Positions 58,972 to 64,000 of a stretch of DNA of 64,000 bases are shown here, in pieces. Under the pieces are notes generated by a model that was given only the letters and a program-made list of their open reading frames with translations, ran no database searches and was not told the DNA's origin. The position numbers were made by a program, and so were the translations under genes. Numbering within the stretch: position 1 is the first letter of the stretch; every line of letters starts with the position of its first letter. Source of the DNA: Bradyrhizobium quebecense (GTDB lineage Bacteria > Pseudomonadota > Alphaproteobacteria > Rhizobiales > Xanthobacteraceae); contig NZ_CP088022.1 of NCBI RefSeq assembly GCF_013373795.3, positions 4,588,001-4,652,000 on the forward strand, read 5' to 3'.

Positions 58972-59355
58972 TCAGGCCGGCGCGCCGTTCTTGAGCAGCT
59001 TCGCCACGGCGGCAACCAGCTCATCGGGCGAGAACGGCTTGTTCAGCAGCACGCTGTCCGGCACACCTCGGGTCGGCCACTCGTCGCCGCCGCCGCCGGT
59101 GATGTAGAGCACAGGGAATGACGGATCGATCTCGCGGGCGCCGCGCGCCACACGCCAGCCGTCGAGCCGGCCAAGCAGGCGGATGTCGGTGACCAGCGCG
59201 CTGTATTTGGTTCGGAACGCCTTCAGCAGCGTCAGGGCTTCCTCACCCGAGCCTGCGATCGCCGGCTCATAGCCGCCGTCCCTCAGGGCGTCCTCTACCA
59301 TCATCTGAAGATCACGATCGTCTTCGATGACGAGAATGATCGGCACGTCTTGCAA
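58972..59355 (-). CDS. Single-domain response regulator
   Basis: A 127-residue CheY-like receiver. The acidic pocket is EDD near residue 11, the phosphoacceptor aspartate is in ALVTDIRLLGRLDGW (about 57), the Thr in LYITGG and Lys in LLNKPFSPDEL. There is no output domain. The likely start is TTG 59355 with GGGGGA upstream; GTG 59346 is possible. No histidine kinase is adjacent, so its partner is elsewhere. Confidence 0.88.
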   Translation of the reverse strand: MQDVPIILVIEDDRDLQMMVEDALRDGGYEPAIAGSGEEALTLLKAFRTKYSALVTDIRLLGRLDGWRVARGAREIDPSFPVLYITGGGGDEWPTRGVPDSVLLNKPFSPDELVAAVAKLLKNGAPA

Positions 59356-59468
59356 AGCTATCCCCCAAGGAATCAGCCGGGTGCGCCCGGTTCAGCGAGC
59401 ATATGCAGCAAATAGTGGCTACCGTTTGCACGGCACCCCCAGTAAAAATACGGGTATCAGACGCGTCC

Positions 59469-60686
59469 CTATTCGTCGGCGAATTCGTCTTCTTCGTTGA
59501 CCCCCGCCTTACCCCGCGGAGTCGGTTTTCTGCCGCCAAGCGATCCTGTGACATAAGGTTCGCGCGCTGCATAGGGGCTACGGCCGCCGGCGTGCGCCGC
59601 GACCTCTTCGCCGGAGACGGCAGCGGGCTGGCAGATCAGGCGCCGGCTAGCCCGGCGCATCAGATCCACATGGATGTGGTCGTAGTGATAGACGTTGGAA
59701 CCCGGCGCCAGCACCGTGGTGAATTGCTGGCAGGCAGCGGCCTGGACATCGCGCAGGAAGCCCTGCTCCTCCGGCAGACCCTTCCAGCCATCCTTCACCG
59801 AGATGCGTCGGCCGTCAGAGAGCGTGAAGGCCGCGATATCGAGCGCATTGCCAAAGGCGTGCTCGGAAATATGTGCGTGCGAATTGCCGTTCATGCCGCG
59901 GCACGAATAGGCCGAGATCTGCTTGATCTCGATGACGCGCGCGCCGAACCAGCGCTGCGCCGCCGGCTGCACGGAATCGGCGAGCCAGCGCTCCAGCACC
60001 GAGACGATCGGGCACGCCAGCGTTGCCGCAGGCTTCACTGCGACCGGGCCGACCGTCATCACCGGATTGCCGCCCGACGGGCCGAGCCGTGGCGGCGGTG
60101 GCGCGCCTGGCGATTGCTGCGAATACGGCGCAGGTGAATAAGGCGCGGTCGCGCCCTCGCGCTCCGGATTACTGCGCAGACCCGGATAATAAGGTCGCTC
60201 GCCGCTGGCATCGGGCGAGCCGTCCGGCGGCAGGTCGATCTCGCCCTGCTGCGGCGGGACGCCGGGCGCCGACAGCGACACCGGTCCGTTGGGCTGGCTG
60301 CCATAGTTCGGCTGGCCGACGGCCTGTTCGGAGTACGGCGCCTGCGCGGGCGGCGGGCCCGGCTGACGATTGATCGGCCAACGCGGCTGGTTGCCGACCG
60401 ACGCCAGCGGACGCAGGCTGTCGTCGGCAAATCCGTAAGCCGAACTGGCTTCGCCGAGCGCGGCGACCTTGAGCGGAAACTCGGCGCCGCAGACGCCGGG
60501 GCCGGAAATCGGATCGATGCGGACGAGGTCCGGGCCTTCCTTGACCGCGCCTGATTTCAGGCAAGCGGCCTCGGCCTCGGCCCGCCACGGTTCGCGCTCG
60601 GCAGTCTGAAACAGACCGCGGCCGCAACCAGCAAGCGACACAAGGACAAGGGAGCCGACGAGATACAAACGAACTCCACGCGTCAT
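59469..60686 (-). CDS. Extensin-like lipoprotein
   Basis: A 405-residue protein. The signal peptide ends in the lipobox LAGC (Cys21). Two parts share the DUF882-like LAS fold features of the extensin-like C-terminal domain: an N-terminal segment GVCGAEFPLKVAALG, a proline/glycine/glutamine-rich linker (about 90-210), then SVLERWLADSVQPAAQRWFG, YSCRGMNGNSHAHISEHAFG with the HxxGxALDI metal-type motif and HYDHIHVDLM. It may be a periplasmic peptidoglycan endopeptidase-like protein, but the activity of this family is not established. Confidence 0.85.
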   Translation of the reverse strand: MTRGVRLYLVGSLVLVSLAGCGRGLFQTAEREPWRAEAEAACLKSGAVKEGPDLVRIDPISGPGVCGAEFPLKVAALGEASSAYGFADDSLRPLASVGNQPRWPINRQPGPPPAQAPYSEQAVGQPNYGSQPNGPVSLSAPGVPPQQGEIDLPPDGSPDASGERPYYPGLRSNPEREGATAPYSPAPYSQQSPGAPPPPRLGPSGGNPVMTVGPVAVKPAATLACPIVSVLERWLADSVQPAAQRWFGARVIEIKQISAYSCRGMNGNSHAHISEHAFGNALDIAAFTLSDGRRISVKDGWKGLPEEQGFLRDVQAAACQQFTTVLAPGSNVYHYDHIHVDLMRRASRRLICQPAAVSGEEVAAHAGGRSPYAAREPYVTGSLGGRKPTPRGKAGVNEEDEFADE

Positions 60687-61194
60687 GGCGCGGAGGTTCT
60701 GCGAATTTGATTAAAGACTCTTCAACGCATTTCGACTGTTTGATTTCAGGCGTCTTTAACCAAGCGGCGGAACCCGGCAGGGCAATTCGCGCGACCGCAT
60801 CGATCTCGTTGGGTCATCAACTGTGGCGAATGCTTCGCATCACGTCGCAGCGGAGCGAGGCCACCGCATTGTTGTGATCGAGAAGAAGGGATCGAGGTTC
60901 AACATCCTGCGGCGTCGTCATTCACCTTTCGATTGTGTTTCAAAGCACCACAATCTTTCTGAGACCTGGCAGACGGTATCCGGGACCGGCAGCCTGACCG
61001 CAACCCGCAACGCCGCGGAATTTATTTGCGGGTGCTTCAACGTCTTGATTCGCCGCCTGTTTGAGCCACGCATCGCAATGCGGCATCACAGGGGAACACC
61101 GAGCTTGGCAGTAAGGCTGACTTTTTCGGCCAGGAACCTCTTGCTAGCTTTTTGCGTTAATGCGGGCAGCGTTGTGAGCCAAGGGAGCTTCCCA
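60687..61194. other. 508-bp intergenic region
   Basis: No gene is convincing. A frame on the plus strand from 60823 is open into the small membrane peptide below but has no start signals. The segment before 60760 is A+T rich and likely holds the promoter for the extensin-like gene. I see no repeat from the families described elsewhere. Confidence 0.35.
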
Positions 61195-61290
61195 ATGGAT
61201 TTCGCGAGTCCTCTGCTGAGCAAGCTGAGCATTGTGGCCGCGTACATCGCGTTCGCCTTCGTCGGCGCCATCATTCTCGGCGTGTTCTAA
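61195..61290 (+). CDS. 31-residue single-helix membrane peptide
   Basis: The frame reads MDFASPLLSKLSIVAAYIAF then AFVGAIILGVF and stop. GGGAG lies eight bases before ATG and a very strong terminator follows within 25 bp, so it looks like an independent gene. One hydrophobic helix fills residues 11-31. Such peptides often tune a membrane protein partner; no partner can be named. Confidence 0.6.
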   Translation: MDFASPLLSKLSIVAAYIAFAFVGAIILGVF

Positions 61291-61314
61291 AGCATTCGAC
61301 CAGGCCATGAGTTC

Positions 61315-61356
61315 AGCGCCCGGCGGCCGCCCCCGCCGGGCGCTTTGCTTTTTGCG
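61315..61356 (+). terminator. Rho-independent terminator of the 31-residue peptide gene
   Basis: AGCGCCCGGCGG and CCGCCGGGCGCT pair over 12 bp with loop CCGCCC, followed by TTTGCTTTTTG. It is one of the strongest intrinsic terminators in the window. Confidence 0.85.
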
Positions 61357-61428
61357 ATAGCTTATTCCGTCACCCTGAGGAGCGCGCATCGCGCGCGTCT
61401 CATCCGGTTACAAATTGGACAGCTGCGC

Positions 61429-62289
61429 TCAGGAGCGCGGCTCGCCCCGGAGCTGCCCCTGTGTGATCACGCGCTGCCGTGCGTGCGAGACGCGGACCCA
61501 GTCGGCGCCGGTGCAGTAGACGCGGCCGAGCGCGCAGGACGAGACCCGCAGCTTGTCAGCGCCCTTCAATTCGATCGTGCCGTAACGGATGTTGCCGCTC
61601 TCCTGGCTGTAGACGCCGCCATTCCAGCGCCCACCGTTCTTCGGCTTCATGTTGATCAGCACCGCTTCACCGAGATCGCGCGTGGTCCTGTCGAGCGCAT
61701 AGCCGCACAACGCCGTGCCGCAGAGGCGGATGCGCACCAAATTGTTGGCTTCGGTCTGCCAGTCGCCGATCGGACCGTCGTCCGGTTCGTCGGCCTCGCG
61801 CGAGACGCGCGTCACCGGCGGCGCCGGACGCGCAGGCGTTTTGGCCGGCGGCGGAGGCGGAGCTGCGACGACCGGCGCTGGCTGGAGCGTCATCACGCGC
61901 GGCGGCGACAGTGCTGGCGGTGGCGGTGGCGGTGGCGGTGGCGGTGGCGGTGGCGGCGCAGCCGCGGGCGCAACCGGAACGGGCTTGTCAACAATGACCG
62001 GCCGCAGCGCGGGAGGCGCTGCCGGCTCGGGCGCGGGCAGCGCGCTCGCGGCCGGCGTGGCCGGAATCGCTGCCGTATTCGCTGGCGTGGGCACCGGCTT
62101 CAGCGTGCGGCCGTTGTCACCGCCGTCGTTGCGCCTGGAGTCGCCCGAGACCGAGACGCAGGACAACGAGCGGCAGCGCGTCGAATCCAGATGGACGCGG
62201 TGGCCGCCAATCGAGAACGAGATGCCCTCACCGGCATGGGCGAACGGCGTGATCAGCATCAGCGCGACGAGCAGGCAGAAGCGCTTCAT
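61429..62289 (-). CDS. Secreted DUF2147-domain protein with polyproline linker
   Basis: A 286-residue protein. The signal peptide MKRFCLLVALMLITPFAHAG is followed by a short domain with two cysteines (STRCRSLSCVSV), a long Pro/Ala linker including 14 prolines in a row, and a C-terminal DUF2147-like domain (about 175-270): GPIGDWQTEANNLVRIRLCG, TALCGYALDR, EAVLINMKPKNGGRWNGGVY. DUF2147 proteins have a periplasmic beta-barrel-like fold of unknown role. Divergent from a paralogue. A longer 5' frame is rejected because the signal peptide sets the start. Confidence 0.85.
   Translation of the reverse strand: MKRFCLLVALMLITPFAHAGEGISFSIGGHRVHLDSTRCRSLSCVSVSGDSRRNDGGDNGRTLKPVPTPANTAAIPATPAASALPAPEPAAPPALRPVIVDKPVPVAPAAAPPPPPPPPPPPPPPALSPPRVMTLQPAPVVAAPPPPPAKTPARPAPPVTRVSREADEPDDGPIGDWQTEANNLVRIRLCGTALCGYALDRTTRDLGEAVLINMKPKNGGRWNGGVYSQESGNIRYGTIELKGADKLRVSSCALGRVYCTGADWVRVSHARQRVITQGQLRGEPRS
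61916..61956. repeat. GGCGGT hexanucleotide tandem repeat
   Basis: About 6.8 copies of GGCGGT stand head to tail; on the coding strand they encode the polyproline run of the DUF2147 protein. A change by whole units keeps the frame, so the linker length can vary between strains. Confidence 0.85.
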
Positions 62290-62472
62290 CGAAGCCTCCA
62301 AAACATCCGACGACGCTAGGGGCGGCCTGCTCGCGGCGCAGTGATCTCCGTCACCGTGGCGAGCCATTCGGCTCAGCCCGGCAACGTGATGCGCATCACA
62401 GAAGCGGGAGCCGATGGCGCGTAGCTTCCGGACCAATCGATGCCTCCCCGCTCAACGCCATGGAGACTTAAG

Positions 62473-63222
62473 ATGAAGAAGCTCGTTGCGATCGCCGCGC
62501 TGCTGATGGCCACCACATCAGCGCATGCCGGCGGCACCGGCATCACCTTCCAGATCGACGGCCAGCGCATCCATGTCGAGGCGCCGCGCAATTGCAGCGC
62601 GCTGTCCTGCATCCGCATCTCGGCGCCGGGCTATAACGGCACGATCGGCGGCATCAGCAAGAATCTCGGCTCGAAGTCCGACGATGACGACGATGTCACC
62701 ACGACGAGCTCGCCGTCACCCGCGCCCGCACCTGCGCCGATTCAGGCCGCCGCGCCGCAGCCGGCCGCGCCGGCCGCTGCCGCGGTCCCGCCGCCCCCTG
62801 CGCCACCGGCAACGGTTGCGACCACGGCCCCCGCGCCGGTTGACGCCGCGCCCGCTACGCCTGCACCGGCCCCGGTCGCCGCGCAGCCCACGCCGCAGCC
62901 GCAAGCCGCTCCGATTGCCGCAGCACCAGCGGCGGCGCCAACCGGACCGATCGGCGTCTGGGCCACCGAGGAGAACAAGGGCAACGTCCGCGTCGAAGCC
63001 TGCGGCGCCAATCTGTGCGGCTATTCGGTGAAGAGCAACGAACGCATCCTGATCAACATGAAACCCGACGGCAGCAAGTGGAGCGGCCGCATCCACGATC
63101 CCGACTCCGGCCGCAACTACGACTCGACGATCGCGATGAAGGGCCCGAATGCGATGCGCGTGCAGGGCTGCGCCTTCGGCGGCATGTTCTGCGGCGGCCA
63201 GACCTGGAAGCGGGTCAGCTAG
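62473..63222 (+). CDS. Secreted DUF2147-domain protein, paralogue
   Basis: A 249-residue protein with the same plan as its divergent neighbour: signal peptide MKKLVAIAALLMATTSAHAG, a two-cysteine segment (APRNCSALSCIRIS), a Pro/Ala linker, and the DUF2147-like domain TGPIGVWATEENKGNVRVEA, CGANLCGYSV, ILINMKPDGSKWSGRIHDPD. The pair TxxQRI and SCxxI at the start is shared with the first copy (GGHRVHLDSTRCRSLSC against DGQRIHVEAPRNCSALSC). They share a promoter region at 62290-62472 and probably arose by an inverted duplication. Confidence 0.85.
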   Translation: MKKLVAIAALLMATTSAHAGGTGITFQIDGQRIHVEAPRNCSALSCIRISAPGYNGTIGGISKNLGSKSDDDDDVTTTSSPSPAPAPAPIQAAAPQPAAPAAAAVPPPPAPPATVATTAPAPVDAAPATPAPAPVAAQPTPQPQAAPIAAAPAAAPTGPIGVWATEENKGNVRVEACGANLCGYSVKSNERILINMKPDGSKWSGRIHDPDSGRNYDSTIAMKGPNAMRVQGCAFGGMFCGGQTWKRVS

Positions 63223-63376
63223 AACGCCAACCCAGCAGAATCTGATGTCCGCTGCCGCGCAAACGGCGAGCGGACATCGGGTTTTCTGCCAGTCCGACGA
63301 TCGCTTCATGTCGATCGCCGGACGCGCTATAAGTGTCGCCGTGTCGAGGTTGAATCGAACCTGCAGGCGGCTTGCG

Positions 63377-64000
63377 ATGGCGATGACGGCTCTTGAGTTC
63401 GGATTCCGGGGCGCGGTGGTCGCGCTGTTCCTGGTGGTTTGCGCGGTGCTGCTGCTGCGTTATGCGGCAGTGCACCGGGCCGCGCATCTCGGTGCCGCCA
63501 TGGGCGTGGCCGGCGCGGCCTACGCGATTTCGACCGCACCGTTCTTCCCCGCAGCGTCATTCGGCTGGAGCTCTCCGTTCATCGCCTTCGCGATGGGCTC
63601 GCCGGTGATCTTCTGGCTGTGGGCGCGCGCGATGTTCGACGAGCGGTTTACCCTGCGGCCCTGGCACGCGGCGGTGTGGACGCTGCTCGCCGGCCTTGGT
63701 GTTGTGAGCCACAATTGCTGGACGATCTGGCCCGATCTCGCCGGGCCGTGCGGCCGCGCCCTGGCGCTGGCGACGATCGCCTTCGCCGTGCTCGGGATCG
63801 CGCAAATTCCGAGGGGATGGCGTACCGCCGTGACGACGGCACGCGGCCGGATCCTGATCGCGCTGCTGATCGGCATCGGCCTTCAGATGATGTTCGCCGC
63901 CGCGGCCGGGCTCGCCGCGATCCCGACCCGGTCGATCAGCCTCAGCGCCGCGCTGGCGCTTGGCGCATTCGCGCTGATCGCGATCTGGATGATGCTGTTC
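63377..64000 (+). CDS. Multi-helix membrane protein, cut by the window end
   Basis: From ATG 63377 (MAMTALEFGFRGAVVALFLV) the frame stays open to the last base: 208 residues with about six to seven hydrophobic helices, for example ALFLVVCAVLLLRYAAV, FIAFAMGSPVIFWLWARAMF and WTLLAGLGVVSHNCWTIWPD. This layout is like the membrane part that precedes an AraC-type HTH in some regulators, but the HTH part would lie past the window, so this is only a possibility. Confidence 0.55.
   Translation, partial: MAMTALEFGFRGAVVALFLVVCAVLLLRYAAVHRAAHLGAAMGVAGAAYAISTAPFFPAASFGWSSPFIAFAMGSPVIFWLWARAMFDERFTLRPWHAAVWTLLAGLGVVSHNCWTIWPDLAGPCGRALALATIAFAVLGIAQIPRGWRTAVTTARGRILIALLIGIGLQMMFAAAAGLAAIPTRSISLSAALALGAFALIAIWMMLF

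Noticed and set aside
60823..61194. Upstream extension of the 31-residue peptide frame
   Set aside because: No start signal; composition unlike the hydrophobic peptide; the internal ATG 61195 has a good site.
61916..61956. CRISPR-like array
   Set aside because: It is a simple six-base tandem repeat in a coding region without spacers.

Overview
The window looks like chromosomal DNA of a GC-rich alphaproteobacterium, most likely Bradyrhizobium or a close relative. The signs are high GC third positions throughout, a complete rhizobial-type division and cell wall (dcw) cluster, a class A RNase P RNA with the alphaproteobacterial layout, and several intergenic palindromes of the kind scattered through Bradyrhizobium genomes. 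I find no tRNA, rRNA, CRISPR array, transposase or prophage gene.

Layout. 1-3.2 kb: the 3' end of an FAD oxidoreductase, a lone Flp-type pilin, prmA and two small conserved genes. 3.3-6.8 kb: an aminopeptidase P and a Bcr/CflA efflux pump, each followed by the same palindromic repeat. 6.9-33.4 kb: one long leftward block. In transcription order it is rsmH, ftsL, ftsI, murE, murF, mraY, murD, ftsW, murG, a SAM methyltransferase, murC, murB, ddl, ftsQ, ftsA, ftsZ, lpxC, bamD, recN, ligA. It makes the meso-diaminopimelate peptidoglycan precursor, builds the divisome, then moves to lipid A synthesis, outer membrane protein assembly and DNA repair. The methyltransferase is not a standard dcw member.

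33.9-41 kb: a peptidoglycan amidase divergent from the dcw block, an ECF sigma factor with a YCII/DGPF partner (ECF42-like), rnpB, a 59-residue protein resembling sigma-70 region 1.1, an esterase-like hydrolase, a TauE permease and an ABC exporter. 41.4-45.3 kb: an EmrAB-type pump divergent from a TetR repressor, with a perfect 23-bp palindrome between them.

45.4-56.9 kb is the accessory part: a LuxR-type regulator, a large secreted serralysin-like metalloprotease gene broken by three single-base frameshifts, a PKD-domain protein, a GNAT enzyme behind a possible leader peptide, a Baeyer-Villiger monooxygenase fused to an esterase, an SDR lacking its catalytic YxxxK, and a DoxX-like gene with an internal TGA beside a DUF4267 gene and a second TetR.

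57-64 kb: a tungstate-type binding protein and its permease in convergent, overlapping orientation with no ATPase in the window, a response regulator, an extensin-like lipoprotein, a 31-residue membrane peptide, two divergent DUF2147 paralogues, and a membrane protein cut by the window end.
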